Origin: Gammaproteobacteria bacterium
Lineage (GTDB): Bacteria > Pseudomonadota > Gammaproteobacteria > Xanthomonadales > Rhodanobacteraceae
Direction: 5' to 3'
NCBI GenBank assembly: GCA_021325195.1
Contig: JAJPHQ010000063.1
Coordinates: forward strand, 1 to 36,531
DNA: 36,531 nucleotides
Shown: positions 6,809 to 15,501 of the stretch, one piece after another
Layout: every line of letters starts with the position of its first letter
How positions within the stretch are numbered: position 1 is the first letter of the stretch
Program-made: the position numbers and the translations under genes
The notes under the pieces: model-generated
Database searches by the model: none
What the model was told of the DNA's origin: nothing
What the model saw: only the letters and a program-made list of their open reading frames with translations

Positions 6809-7849
6809 CTAGACAGCAAAATCGCGCGGGAATGCTGCACTGCGATCGGCGGTCGTGTGCGCAGGTTCGGCCAACGTCAGCACGCGGCAGCGCGGCAGGT
6901 GCGCCATGTCGAACGCGGCCAGCGCGTCGTCGAGCAGCGCCCGCGGTTCGCGGGCGCGCAAGGCGTCGCCGGGAATGCCCAGCGCCGCCAGCGCCGTGCG
7001 CAGCGCGGGCAACGGGTCGCCGGGATCGATCGCCGCGGCGCCGGCGGACTTGGACAGCTTGCGGCCCTCCCGATCGACCAGTACGGGCAGGTGCAGGCAG
7101 GACGGATCGCACAGGCCCAGCAGGCGGCGCAGGAACATCTGGCGCGGCGTGGAATCCAGCAAATCGGCGCCGCGCACGACCTGGGTGATGCCCGGCGCGG
7201 CATCGTCGATCGCGCAGGCGAGCTGGTAGGCGAACGGCCCGTCCGCGCGCTTGACCACGAAATCGCCCGCGCTGTCGGCGAGATGCCAGTGCTGCGGGCC
7301 TTGCAGCACGTCGTCGAATTCGATCACGGCGTCGCCCACGCGCACGCGCCAGGCCGGTTCGCGCGAAGGATCAGGTTTCGCCACGCAGGTGGCGGGATGC
7401 AAACCGCCCGACGCGGCGAGATCGGCGCGCGAGCACCAGCAGGGATACACGTGGCCTTCCGCGCGCAGCCGCTCGAACGCCGCCGCGTAAGCGGCCATGC
7501 GCGTGCTCTGGTAGAGCGGCGGTTCGTCCGGTTCCAGCCCGCAGGCGCGCAAGCTGCGCAGGATCGAATCCGCCGAGCCCGGCACTTCGCGGGGCGGGTC
7601 GATGTCCTCGATCCGCACCAGCCATCTGCCGCCGGCCCCCGGATCGGTTCCGGGGCCTGGCTTGCGCGCGCAAAGCCAGCTTCCCAGCGCGGCCAGCAGC
7701 GAGCCTAGGTGCAGGTCGCCGGTGGGCGACGGGGCGAAGCGGCCGCGGTGAGAACCGGAACCCCGCTCCGCTCGGGAGAGGCGACGCGTAGCGCCGGGCG
7801 CGCGGCGCTGGGGTGAGGGCCCGGTTTGCTGGATTGGATGGGGAATCAC
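6809..7849 (-). CDS. gluQ: Glutamyl-Q tRNA(Asp) synthetase
   Basis: The enzyme is a truncated GluRS paralogue that attaches glutamate to queuosine in the anticodon of tRNA-Asp. It shows GRFAPSPTGDLHLGS at the start of the catalytic core, CWCSRADL and an added CVAKPD segment (zinc-site region), VVRGADLLDSTPRQ, and the KMSKS-like KLSKS; like other GluQ proteins it has no anticodon-binding domain. The 5' end is odd. The family normally starts a few residues before RFAPSPTG, yet here no ATG, GTG or TTG lies in frame between that motif and the GTG at 7849, and the intervening 36 residues are encoded largely by a REP-like element (7750-7830). I use the GTG at 7849; an ATG at 7909 is also in frame. 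The enzyme assignment is firm, the start is not. Confidence 0.88.
   Translation of the reverse strand: MIPHPIQQTGPSPQRRAPGATRRLSRAERGSGSHRGRFAPSPTGDLHLGSLLAALGSWLCARKPGPGTDPGAGGRWLVRIEDIDPPREVPGSADSILRSLRACGLEPDEPPLYQSTRMAAYAAAFERLRAEGHVYPCWCSRADLAASGGLHPATCVAKPDPSREPAWRVRVGDAVIEFDDVLQGPQHWHLADSAGDFVVKRADGPFAYQLACAIDDAAPGITQVVRGADLLDSTPRQMFLRRLLGLCDPSCLHLPVLVDREGRKLSKSAGAAAIDPGDPLPALRTALAALGIPGDALRAREPRALLDDALAAFDMAHLPRCRVLTLAEPAHTTADRSAAFPRDFAV
7745..7835. repeat. REP-like element covering the gluQ 5' end
   Basis: The element reads CCCCGCTCCGCTCGGGAG, then GCGACGCGTAGCGCCGGG, then GGCGCTGGGGTGAGGGCCC, that is, a CTC..GAG hairpin followed by the GGGTGAGGG tail seen at 1088-1215. It lies in the N-terminal extension of gluQ and is translated in frame. 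Confidence 0.65.
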
Positions 7850-7927
7850 CGAACCCTCGTCCGCCCCGCCCTTGCGTCCACGAGAACGCCCCGTTTTTGA
7901 CGAAGCCACTCCATCGACTCAAGTGGT

Positions 7928-7957
7928 GGGACACCCTCTCCCGGCGGGAGAGGGGAG
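7928..7957. repeat. REP-like hairpin
   Basis: CCCTCTCCCGGCGGGAGAGGGG is a near-perfect stem (CCTCTCCCG / CGGGAGAGG) lying in the 162-bp divergent gap between gluQ and the OPT transporter gene. It shares its core with the other dispersed hairpins in the window. Confidence 0.65.
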
Positions 7958-8011
7958 AAGCTAGTATGCGGCAACGCCGCGCGGCGGGGACCACACGACG
8001 GGAGGCATTCC

Positions 8012-10066
8012 ATGAACGCAGTGACCGGCCTGGCGCCGCGCAGCGAACTGACGATCCGCGGCATCCTGATCGGCGTGGTGATCACGGTGGTGTTCACTGC
8101 CGCGAACGTCTATGCGGGATTGAAGGCCGGATTGACGTTCTCCACCTCGATCCCCGCCGCAGTGATCTCGATGGCGCTGCTGAAGGCCGTGCGCGACGCG
8201 ACCATCCAGGAGAACAACATCGTGCAGACCGTGGCGTCCGCCGCGGGCACGCTGTCGTCGATCATCTTCGTGCTGCCGGGCCTGGTCATGATCGGCTGGT
8301 GGACCGGTTTTCCGTTCTGGACCTCGTTCGGCATCTGCGTCACCGGCGGCATCCTGGGCGTGATGTACACCATCCCGCTGCGGCGCGCGCTGGTCACCGA
8401 TTCCGACCTGCCGTACCCCGAGGGCGTGGCCTGCGCGGAAGTGCTGAAGGTGGGCGCGGGTGGCAGCGCCGAAAAGCTCGGCAACATTCCGGTGGAAACA
8501 CGCGCACACGCCGATTCGCCGCCGCAGGCGGCGGAGGGCGGCGGGGCGGGAGTGCGTGCGGTGATCACCGGCGCGGTGGCATCGGCGATCTTCTACGTGA
8601 TCGTGCAGACCCGGGTGTTCGCGTCCGACGTCGCCTCGTATTTCCGGATCGGCGAGCGCGGCGCGACCAGCGGTTTCGATTTCAGCCTGTCCTTCATGCT
8701 GTTCGGCGTCGGCCACCTGGTCGGCCTGTGGGTCGGCGTGGCGATGGGCGTGGGCGCGCTGATCGGCTGGGCCTGGGCGGTGCCGCACTTCACCGCGTTG
8801 CATCCGGCCGCGGGCGCCGCGGCGGACGTCGCGCAGGACGCGTGGAGCCATTACGTGCGCTTCGTCGGCGCGGGCACCATCGGCGTGGCCGCGATCTACA
8901 CGCTGGCCAAACTGGTGAAGCCGGTGATCGCGGGACTGGCCGGCGCGTTGCGTGCCTCGCGCGCGCGCAGCGCCGGCACGCTGGCTTCGATGCCGCGCAC
9001 CGAACACGACATGCCGATCGGCATGGTGGGCCTGATCTCCCTGCTGTGTCTGATTCCCGTCGCGTTCCTGTTGTGGAGTTTCAGCCGCACCAGCGGGCTT
9101 GGCGACCACACCTGGCTGCTGACGATCGGCGGCGTGCTGTTCGTGGTGATCCTGAGCTTCGTCGTGTCCGCGGTGTGTGGTTACATGGCCGGCCTGATCG
9201 GTTCGAGCAATTCTCCGCTTTCCGGCATCGGCATCCTCGTCGTGATCATCGCCGCGCTGCTGCTGGTGCTGGGCGTGCAGGCGGCGACCGAGGTGGGCGC
9301 CGGCAAGGCGCTGGTGGCGTTCGCGCTGTTCATCACCGCGATCGTGTTTGCGGTGGCGTCGATCGCCAACAACAACCTGCAGGATCTGAAAACCGGGCAA
9401 CTGGTCGATGCCACGCCCGAGAAACAGCAATGGGCGCTGGTGATCGGCGTGATCGCGGGCGCAATCGTGATTCCGCCGGTGCTGAACCTGTTGCAGCAGG
9501 CCTACGGTTTCAACGGCGCGCCCGGCGCCGATCCCGCGCGTGCGCTGCCCGCGCCGCAGGCCGGCCTGATTTCCGCGCTGGCGCAGGGCGTGATCCAGCA
9601 CAACATCGACTGGAGCCTGATCGGCATCGGCGCCTTGATCGGCGTGGCGGTGATCATCGTCGACGAAATCCTGCGGCGCGTGCCCGGCAAGACCAGCCTG
9701 CCGCCGCTGGCGGTGGGCCTGGGCATCTACCTGCCGACCTCGACCACGCTGATGGTGGTGGTCGGCGCGATCATCGGCGCGATCTTCGACAGGCGCGCCG
9801 AACGCGGCCGCAATCCGGAAGGCACCAAGCAGCTCGGCGTGCTGCTGGCTTCCGGCCTGATCGTGGGCGAAAGCCTGCTGGCGGTGATCGTGGCCGCGCT
9901 GGTCGCGTTCGCCGACCAGCTCGGATTCAAGAACCCGAAAGAACCCCTGGCGCTGGTGGGCGATGGCTTCGCGACGCCGGCGCTGATCCTGGGCGGCATC
10001 GTGTTCGCCGCGATCGTGATCGTGACCTACCTGTGGGCCGCCCGGAGGGGCCGCGCCCCGGCTTGA
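8012..10066 (+). CDS. OPT-family oligopeptide/metal-chelate transporter
   Basis: The 684-residue protein is very hydrophobic, with roughly 14-16 membrane segments spread over its length. ELTIRGILIGVVITVVFTAANVYAGLKAG at the start, STSIPAAVISMALL, NIVQTVASAAGTLSS and LPYPEGVACAEVLK are diagnostic of the bacterial OPT (oligopeptide transporter/YSL-related) family. Members import small peptides or metal chelates by proton symport across the inner membrane; the substrate here cannot be told. The ATG at 8012 follows GGGAGG at 7 nt. Long soluble loops sit near residues 145-180 and 310-330. The stop codon is embedded in the putative heat-shock promoter of htpX, so the two genes are adjacent but probably regulated apart. 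Confidence 0.9.
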   Translation: MNAVTGLAPRSELTIRGILIGVVITVVFTAANVYAGLKAGLTFSTSIPAAVISMALLKAVRDATIQENNIVQTVASAAGTLSSIIFVLPGLVMIGWWTGFPFWTSFGICVTGGILGVMYTIPLRRALVTDSDLPYPEGVACAEVLKVGAGGSAEKLGNIPVETRAHADSPPQAAEGGGAGVRAVITGAVASAIFYVIVQTRVFASDVASYFRIGERGATSGFDFSLSFMLFGVGHLVGLWVGVAMGVGALIGWAWAVPHFTALHPAAGAAADVAQDAWSHYVRFVGAGTIGVAAIYTLAKLVKPVIAGLAGALRASRARSAGTLASMPRTEHDMPIGMVGLISLLCLIPVAFLLWSFSRTSGLGDHTWLLTIGGVLFVVILSFVVSAVCGYMAGLIGSSNSPLSGIGILVVIIAALLLVLGVQAATEVGAGKALVAFALFITAIVFAVASIANNNLQDLKTGQLVDATPEKQQWALVIGVIAGAIVIPPVLNLLQQAYGFNGAPGADPARALPAPQAGLISALAQGVIQHNIDWSLIGIGALIGVAVIIVDEILRRVPGKTSLPPLAVGLGIYLPTSTTLMVVVGAIIGAIFDRRAERGRNPEGTKQLGVLLASGLIVGESLLAVIVAALVAFADQLGFKNPKEPLALVGDGFATPALILGGIVFAAIVIVTYLWAARRGRAPA

Positions 10067-10090
10067 GAAACCTTTTCCGCAACTCCATAG
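10062..10090 (+). promoter_or_regulatory. Candidate sigma-32 (heat-shock) promoter before htpX
   Basis: CTTGAGA (10062-10068) and CTCCATAG (10083-10090) are separated by 14 nt. The E. coli RpoH consensus is CTTGAAA, 13-15 nt, CCCCATNT. One mismatch in the first element and about two in the second make this a good fit. It ends 34 nt before the htpX ATG and overlaps the stop codon of the transporter gene. Its placement before a heat-shock gene group supports the call. Confidence 0.55.
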
Positions 10091-10124
10091 TCCAAGCGGA
10101 GCAACCGCCCGGAGTCTGCCTGTC

Positions 10125-11015
10125 ATGCGCCGCATCCTGCTTTTCGTGCTCACCAACATCGCCGTGCTGGCGCTGCTGGCCATCGTCTGCCGGATCTTCG
10201 GCATCGACCAGTGGACCGCCGCGCACGGCTACGGCGGCCTCGGCGCGCTGCTGGTGTACGCCGCGGTGTTCGGTTTCGGCGGCGCCTTCATTTCGCTGGC
10301 GATGTCGAAGTCGATCGCCAAGTGGAGCACCGGCGCGCGGGTGATCGACCAACCGCAGGACGAAACCGAACGCTGGCTGGTCGCGACCGTGCAGCAACTG
10401 GCGAACAAGGCCGGCGTCGGGATGCCGGAGGTCGCGATCTACGACGGCCCCGAGATGAACGCGTTCGCCACCGGCATGAGCCGCAACCACGCGCTGGTGG
10501 CGGTCAGCGCGGGCCTGCTGCAGAACATGGCCCGCGACCAGATCAGCGCGGTGCTGGGTCACGAACTCACCCACGTCGCCAACGGCGACATGCTGACGAT
10601 GACGCTGCTGCAGGGCGTGATGAACACCTTCGTGATCTTCCTGGCGCGCGTGGTCGGGCGGATCGTGGACAGCGCGATGGGCGGCTCCAACAACCGGGGC
10701 GGCGGGCTGGGCTACTTCGCGATCGTGATCGTGCTGCAGATCGTGTTCGGCCTGCTCGCCTCGCTGGTGGTGATGGCGTTCTCGCGCTGGCGCGAATTCC
10801 GCGCCGACGCGGGCGGCGCGCGTCTGGCCGGCCGCGACCGGATGATCTCGGCCTTGCAGCGGCTGGGCCAGCAGGACGGCGCCAACACCCTGCCCAAGGC
10901 GATCGCCGCGTTCGGGATTTCCGACCGCGTGGGGCAGGGCATCGCGCGGTTGTGGATGAGCCATCCGCCGCTGGAGGAGCGGATCGCGCGCCTGCGCGGC
11001 ATCGCGGCGCTTTGA
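10125..11015 (+). CDS. htpX: Membrane zinc metalloprotease HtpX
   Basis: The 296-residue M48-family protease of the inner membrane degrades misfolded or damaged membrane proteins under stress. It begins with MRRILLFVLTNIAVLALLAI (first membrane segment), has a second at about 40-60 and two more at about 165-225. The active-site HELTH is at residues 146-150, with the third zinc ligand expected in EFRADAGGA at about 225. NAFATGMSRNHALVAVS is typical of HtpX. Length and order match E. coli HtpX. CGGAG lies 11 nt before the ATG. It is preceded by a candidate sigma-32 promoter and followed by htpG, which fits a heat-shock role. Confidence 0.95.
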   Translation: MRRILLFVLTNIAVLALLAIVCRIFGIDQWTAAHGYGGLGALLVYAAVFGFGGAFISLAMSKSIAKWSTGARVIDQPQDETERWLVATVQQLANKAGVGMPEVAIYDGPEMNAFATGMSRNHALVAVSAGLLQNMARDQISAVLGHELTHVANGDMLTMTLLQGVMNTFVIFLARVVGRIVDSAMGGSNNRGGGLGYFAIVIVLQIVFGLLASLVVMAFSRWREFRADAGGARLAGRDRMISALQRLGQQDGANTLPKAIAAFGISDRVGQGIARLWMSHPPLEERIARLRGIAAL

Positions 11016-11024
11016 GGTTCTCGC

Positions 11025-11060
11025 CTCCCCCTCCTTCGGAAGAGGGCTGGGGGCACGAAT
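11025..11060. repeat. REP-like hairpin between htpX and htpG
   Basis: CCCCCTCCTTCGGAAGAGGG followed by CTGGGGG is a degenerate member of the same hairpin family as at 1088-1215. It occupies part of the 167-bp gap between htpX and htpG and could influence transcript ends. It has no T-tract. Confidence 0.5.
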
Positions 11061-11182
11061 TGATTCCCGCCGCGGGTTGGCCCGACCTCTGGCGCGGCGG
11101 AAAACGTCGAGATTTCTCCGAGGCGTTCACCGCGTGCAAGGGGTCGGGCACCGAATCGCCATCATGCCGGAGTGTCAGTTGC

Positions 11183-13051
11183 ATGAACGCCACCACCGAA
11201 ACCCGTCCCTTCGAGGCCGAAGTCGCGCAGGTCCTGCATCTCGTGACGCACTCGCTGTACTCGCACAAGGAAATCTTCCTGCGCGAGCTGATTTCCAACG
11301 CTTCCGACGCCTGCGACAAGCTGCGTTTCGAGGCGATCGGCAAGCCCGACCTGCTGGGCGACGACAGCGAATTCCATATCGACGTCGAATTCGACAAGCA
11401 CGCGAAAACCGTCAGCGTGCGCGACAACGGCATCGGGATGAGCCGCGACGAGGTGATCGGGAACTTGGGTTCGATCGCCAGTTCCGGCACCCGGCGGTTC
11501 CTCGAATCCTTGAGCGGCGAGCAACAGGCCGATGCACGCCTGATCGGCCAGTTCGGCGTGGGCTTCTATTCCGCGTTCGTGGTGGCCGACAGGGTGACGG
11601 TGCTGTCGCGCCGCGCGGGCGCGGACGCCAAGGACGGCGTGCGCTGGGAAAGCGACGGCAAGGGCGAATATTCGCTGGCCGTCGAGGAAATCCCCGCGCG
11701 CGGCACGTCGGTGATCCTGCACTTGAAGGACGACGACACCGAATTTCTCGACAACTGGAAGCTGCGGGATTTGATCCGCAAGTATTCCGACCACGTCGCG
11801 TTCCCGATCCGGATGCGCAAGCAGAAGGACGGCAAGCCCACCGAGGAGTGGGAAACGGTCAACGACGCCTCGGCGCTGTGGGCCAAGTCCAAGTCCGAAA
11901 TCGGCGATGACGACTACAAGGCGTTCTACAAGTCGCTGGGGCATGATTTCAGCGATCCACTGGCGTGGACCCACAATCGCGTCGAGGGCGCACAGCGCTT
12001 CACCACGCTGCTGTACATCCCCGCGCAGCCGCCGTTCGACCTGCTGATGGGCGCGCGCGACGAGCGCCGCGGCGTCAAGCTCTACATCAAGCGCGTCTTC
12101 ATCATGGACGCGGCCGAGGAACTGTTGCCCAATTACCTGCGTTTTGTGCGCGGCGTGGTCGATGCCGACGACCTGCCGCTCAACGTCAGCCGCGAGATCC
12201 TGCAGCACAACCGCCAGATCGAACGGATCAAGGCGTCCTGCGTCAAGCGCGTGCTGGACCTGATCGAAAAACTGGCGAAGGACGAGCCGGAAAAATTCAA
12301 GACCTTCTGCAAGGCCTTCGGCAACACGCTGAAGGAAGGCATCGTCGAGGATCCTTCCAGCCGCGAACGCATCGCCAGGCTGTTGCGTTTCGCCTCGACG
12401 AAAGGCGAAGGCGCCGAGCAGAACGTGTCGCTGGACGATTACGTCGCGCGGATGCAGCCGGGCCAGGATGCGATCTGGTACGTCACCGCCGACAGCTATC
12501 GTGCGGCGGCCGGCAGTCCGCAACTCGAAGCCTTCAAGGCCAAGGGCATCGAGGTGCTGCTGATGTTCGACCGGATCGACGAATGGATCATGGGCCAGTT
12601 CGCCGAGTATGCGGGCAAGCCTTTCCGCAACGTCGCCAAGGGCGATCTGCCGCTGGACGAGGCCGACAGGAAGAAACAGGAAGAGATCGCGAAGGAAGCC
12701 GAGCCGCTGCTGAAGAAGCTCAAGGATCTGCTGGGCGATCGCGTCACCGACGTGAAGGTGTCCGCGCGCCTCACCGATTCGCCGTCGTGCCTCGCGCTGT
12801 CCGACTACGATCTCGCGCCGCACCTCGCGCGGCTGCTGCGTGAAGCGGGGCAGGATGTGCCGGAATCGAAACACACGCTGGAAATCAATCCCGCGCACGC
12901 GCTGGTCAAGCGGGTCGAGTCGGAAACCGACGAGGCCAGGGCGAAAGACCTCGCGCTGCTGCTGCTGGAGCAGGCCGAGATCACCGCCGGTGCGCAATTG
13001 CCCGATCCGGCGGCGTTCGTGCAGCGGATGAACCGGTTGCTGTCGGCTTGA
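11183..13051 (+). CDS. htpG: Molecular chaperone HtpG (bacterial Hsp90)
   Basis: This is a 622-residue cytoplasmic ATP-dependent chaperone. The N-terminal GHKL ATPase domain shows LFLRELISNASDACDKL-type sequence, DNGIGM, the lid/loop around NLGSIASSGT and GQFGVGFYSAF (residues about 20-130). The middle domain contains LYIKRVFIMD and LPLNVSREILQ with the conserved arginine, and the C-terminal dimerisation domain ends at LLS. The length matches the family. The frame is open far upstream through htpX, but only the ATG at 11183 gives the proper MNATTETRPFEAEVAQVLHL start. It overlaps hslR by one base, so the two are probably translationally coupled. I see no separate sigma-32 promoter in the gap after htpX. 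Confidence 0.97.
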   Translation: MNATTETRPFEAEVAQVLHLVTHSLYSHKEIFLRELISNASDACDKLRFEAIGKPDLLGDDSEFHIDVEFDKHAKTVSVRDNGIGMSRDEVIGNLGSIASSGTRRFLESLSGEQQADARLIGQFGVGFYSAFVVADRVTVLSRRAGADAKDGVRWESDGKGEYSLAVEEIPARGTSVILHLKDDDTEFLDNWKLRDLIRKYSDHVAFPIRMRKQKDGKPTEEWETVNDASALWAKSKSEIGDDDYKAFYKSLGHDFSDPLAWTHNRVEGAQRFTTLLYIPAQPPFDLLMGARDERRGVKLYIKRVFIMDAAEELLPNYLRFVRGVVDADDLPLNVSREILQHNRQIERIKASCVKRVLDLIEKLAKDEPEKFKTFCKAFGNTLKEGIVEDPSSRERIARLLRFASTKGEGAEQNVSLDDYVARMQPGQDAIWYVTADSYRAAAGSPQLEAFKAKGIEVLLMFDRIDEWIMGQFAEYAGKPFRNVAKGDLPLDEADRKKQEEIAKEAEPLLKKLKDLLGDRVTDVKVSARLTDSPSCLALSDYDLAPHLARLLREAGQDVPESKHTLEINPAHALVKRVESETDEARAKDLALLLLEQAEITAGAQLPDPAAFVQRMNRLLSA

Positions 13052-13452
13052 TGATGGCGTCCGCGATCGAACCCGTTCGCCTCGATGCGTGGCTGTGGGC
13101 CGCACGGTTCTTCAAGACCCGCGCGCTCGCGAAGCAGGCGGTCGAGCGCGGACGCGTGACGCTCGCGGGCGCGGCATTGAAACCGTCGCATCCGGTGAAG
13201 CCCGGCGACGCGCTGCGCATCGTGCGCGGCGAGGAAACCTTCGAAGTCGAAGTGACGGGGCTCGCGCACAAGCGTGGTTCGGCTGCGCTCGCACAAACGC
13301 TGTACCGCGAATCGGAAACGTCGGTCGAGGCGCGCGAAGCCGCGCGCGAACGGCGCCACGCCGAACGCACCGGCTACCAGCCGCCGCCCAGACGCCCCGA
13401 CAAGCGCGCGCGGCGGTTATTGCGCGCACTGGGCGACATCGAAGCCCATTGA
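13051..13452 (+). CDS. hslR: Heat-shock protein 15 (S4-domain RNA-binding protein)
   Basis: The 133-residue protein carries an N-terminal S4 RNA-binding domain (VRLDAWLWAARFFKTRALAKQ, then GRVTLAGAALKPSHPVKPGD), followed by a basic tail rich in Arg and Pro (RRHAERTGYQPPPRRPDKR). This is the architecture of Hsp15, which binds stalled 50S subunits that carry a nascent chain with peptidyl-tRNA and helps recycle them after heat shock. The start ATG at 13051 shares its A with the htpG stop TGA; a second ATG follows at once at 13054. Tight coupling to htpG fits co-expression in heat shock. It converges on ohr, leaving only 4 bases between stop codons. Confidence 0.92.
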   Translation: MMASAIEPVRLDAWLWAARFFKTRALAKQAVERGRVTLAGAALKPSHPVKPGDALRIVRGEETFEVEVTGLAHKRGSAALAQTLYRESETSVEAREAARERRHAERTGYQPPPRRPDKRARRLLRALGDIEAH

Positions 13453-13456
13453 TCCA

Positions 13457-13879
13457 TCACGCCAGCGTCAGCTTCACCTCGATGTTGCCGCGCGTGGCGT
13501 TGGAGTAAGGACACACGACGTGCGCCTTGTCCACCAGCGCCTGCGCCTGTTCACGGTCCATGCCCGGCAGCGAAATGCGCAATTCCACCTGCAAGCCGAA
13601 ACCGGTCGGGATCGGACCGATGCCGACGCGGCCCGTGATCGACGCGTCTGCGGGCACGGCGACTTTTTCCTTGCCGGCGACGAACTTGATCGCGCCGAGA
13701 AAACACGCCGAATAGCCGCAGGCGAACAGTTGTTCGGGATTGGTGCCCTCGCCGGTGCCGCCCATCTCCTTGGGTGGTGTCAGGCGCACGTCGATCTTGC
13801 CGTCCGAGGTTCTGGCGCGGCCGTCGCGTCCGCCGGTGGCGGCGGCTTCGGCGGTGTAGAGGATTTTTTCGGGTTTCAT
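13457..13879 (-). CDS. ohr: Organic hydroperoxide resistance protein (OsmC/Ohr family)
   Basis: The 140-residue thiol peroxidase reduces organic hydroperoxides using two reactive cysteines, normally with lipoyl-protein reductant. The peroxidatic cysteine is in QLFACGYSACF (about residue 54) and the resolving cysteine in VVCPYSNATRGN (about residue 124). The N-terminal KILYTAEAAATGGRDGRA and EMGGTGEGTNPEQLFA are characteristic of Ohr rather than OsmC. The ATG at 13879 has GGAGA about 7 nt upstream. It lies 74 bases downstream of katA on the same strand, so the two peroxide-defence genes may be co-transcribed. I see no OhrR-like operator in the gap. Confidence 0.93.
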   Translation of the reverse strand: MKPEKILYTAEAAATGGRDGRARTSDGKIDVRLTPPKEMGGTGEGTNPEQLFACGYSACFLGAIKFVAGKEKVAVPADASITGRVGIGPIPTGFGLQVELRISLPGMDREQAQALVDKAHVVCPYSNATRGNIEVKLTLA

Positions 13880-13953
13880 GGCGAATCTCCGTGATGGAAG
13901 AAAGGAAAGCAGCCGTGCCGCAACACTTCGCGGCGGCCAGATCAAGTCAGGGC

Positions 13954-15405
13954 TCAGGTTTTCAGACCCAGGGCCTTTGCCACGCCCGCGCCGTAGGCCT
14001 TGTCGGCCTTCGTGCAGTTGGCGACGTGGCGGCGCCGGATCTCTTCCGGCACGCCCTGCATAGCGCGGGCGGTGTTTTCGAACAATGCTTTCCTTTGTGC
14101 CGGCGTCATCAATCTGAACAGGTCGCCCGGCTGGGTGTAGTAGTCGTCATCGTCCTCGCGGAAATTCCATCGATCGGCCGGTCCCCCGATGGACAACGGC
14201 GGCTCGCGAAAGTCGGGCTGTTCCTGCCATTCGCCGTAGCTGTTCGGCTCGTAGTGCAAGGTGCTGCCGAGGTTGCCGTCCACGCGCATCCCGCCGTCCC
14301 GGTGGAAACTGTGGAACGGGCAGCGCGGCTTGTTCACCGGAATCTGGTGATGGTTCACGCCGAGCCGGTAACGTTGCGCGTCGCCGTAGGAAAACAGCCG
14401 GCCCTGCAACATCTTGTCGGGCGAGAAGCCGATGCCGGGAACGATCTGCGCGGGGTTGAACGCGCTCTGCTCGACCTCGGCGAAATAGTTTTCCGGGTTC
14501 CGGTTGAGTTCCCACACGCCGACTTCGATCAGCGGATAGTCCTTCTTCGACCATACCTTGGTCAGGTCGAACGGATGGAAACGATACGTCGCGGCCTCGG
14601 CCTCGGGCATGATCTGCACGCACAGTTTCCACTTCGGGAAGTCACCGCGTTCGATCGCCTCGTACAGGTCGCGTTGCGAGCTTTCCCGGTCACCGGCGAT
14701 GATCGCAGCCGCCTGTTCGTCGGTGAGGTTCTTGATGCCCTGCTGGCAGACGTGGTGGAACTTCACCCAGAAGCGCTGGTTCTTCGCGTTGATGAAGCTG
14801 AAGGTGTGCGAGCCGAAGCCGTGCATGTGGCGGTAACTGGCGGGGATGCCGCGGTCGCTCATCAAGATGGTGACCTGGTGCAGGGCTTCCGGCAGCGAGG
14901 TCCAGAAGTCCCAGTTGTTGCGCGCGTTGCGCAGGTTGGTGCGCGGGTCGCGTTTCACCGCATGATTCAGGTCGGGGAATTTCAGGGGATCACGGAAAAA
15001 GAACACCGGGGTGTTGTTGCCGACCAGATCCCAGTTGCCTTCCTCGGTGTAGAACTTCAGCGCGAAGCCGCGGATGTCACGTTCGGCGTCGGCGGCGCCA
15101 CGCTCGCCTGCAACGGTCGAGAAGCGTGCGAAAAGTTCGGTCTGCTTGCCGACTTTCGAGAAGATCTTCGCCTTGGTGTACTTCGTGATGTCTTTGGTCA
15201 CCGTGAACGTGCCGAAGGCGCCCGAACCCTTCGCGTGCATGCGACGCTCGGGGATAACCTCGCGGTCGAAGTGCGCGAGTTTTTCGAGGAACCAGACGTC
15301 CTGCAGCAGCATCGGACCGCGCGGTCCGGCGGTGAGGCTGTTCTGGTTGTCAGGCACGGGCGCGCCGGCGGCGGTGGTGAGGCGTGGTTTGCGGGGCTTG
15401 GCCAT
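13954..15405 (-). CDS. katA: Monofunctional haem catalase
   Basis: The 483-residue enzyme decomposes hydrogen peroxide. It belongs to the small-subunit catalases (about 480-500 residues). The catalytic His is H57 in [10 protein letters not shown], the catalytic Asn is in [12 protein letters not shown] (about 130), and the proximal haem-ligand Tyr is in [14 protein letters not shown] (about 340). The start [20 protein letters not shown] lacks a signal peptide, so it is cytoplasmic. The ATG at 15405 follows GAGGAGG. A long near-consensus OxyR site (15465-15501) lies upstream, which together with the adjacent ohr suggests peroxide-induced expression. Confidence 0.97.
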   Translation of the reverse strand: MAKPRKPRLTTAAGAPVPDNQNSLTAGPRGPMLLQDVWFLEKLAHFDREVIPERRMHAKGSGAFGTFTVTKDITKYTKAKIFSKVGKQTELFARFSTVAGERGAADAERDIRGFALKFYTEEGNWDLVGNNTPVFFFRDPLKFPDLNHAVKRDPRTNLRNARNNWDFWTSLPEALHQVTILMSDRGIPASYRHMHGFGSHTFSFINAKNQRFWVKFHHVCQQGIKNLTDEQAAAIIAGDRESSQRDLYEAIERGDFPKWKLCVQIMPEAEAATYRFHPFDLTKVWSKKDYPLIEVGVWELNRNPENYFAEVEQSAFNPAQIVPGIGFSPDKMLQGRLFSYGDAQRYRLGVNHHQIPVNKPRCPFHSFHRDGGMRVDGNLGSTLHYEPNSYGEWQEQPDFREPPLSIGGPADRWNFREDDDDYYTQPGDLFRLMTPAQRKALFENTARAMQGVPEEIRRRHVANCTKADKAYGAGVAKALGLKT

Positions 15406-15464
15406 GGCAGCCTCCTCGTCGGATGGGAAGTCGCAGCATAGGCCATTCCCTTCCCGCGATGAAA

Positions 15465-15501
15465 ATCGATTGTTTCGATTCGGGTGATAGCCGCTGACTA
15501 T
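15465..15501. promoter_or_regulatory. Candidate OxyR binding site upstream of katA
   Basis: Read on the plus strand the site is ATCG-N7-CGAT-N7-ATAG-N7-CTAT, against the E. coli OxyR consensus ATAG-N7-CTAT-N7-ATAG-N7-CTAT. This is 14 of 16 specified bases with exact spacing. It starts 60 nt upstream of the katA ATG and overlaps the stop codon of the upstream permease gene. A possible promoter for katA (TATGCT as -10, weak -35) lies between it and the gene. Confidence 0.6.

Noticed and set aside
7961-10204. Long minus-strand frame opposite the OPT transporter
   Set aside because: His/Gln/Arg-rich antisense translation of a membrane protein; no independent evidence.
10211-11182. Open frame upstream of htpG in the htpG frame, within htpX
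   Set aside because: The translation is Arg-rich and without any family match, while the overlapping htpX frame has all its motifs. htpG starts at 11183.
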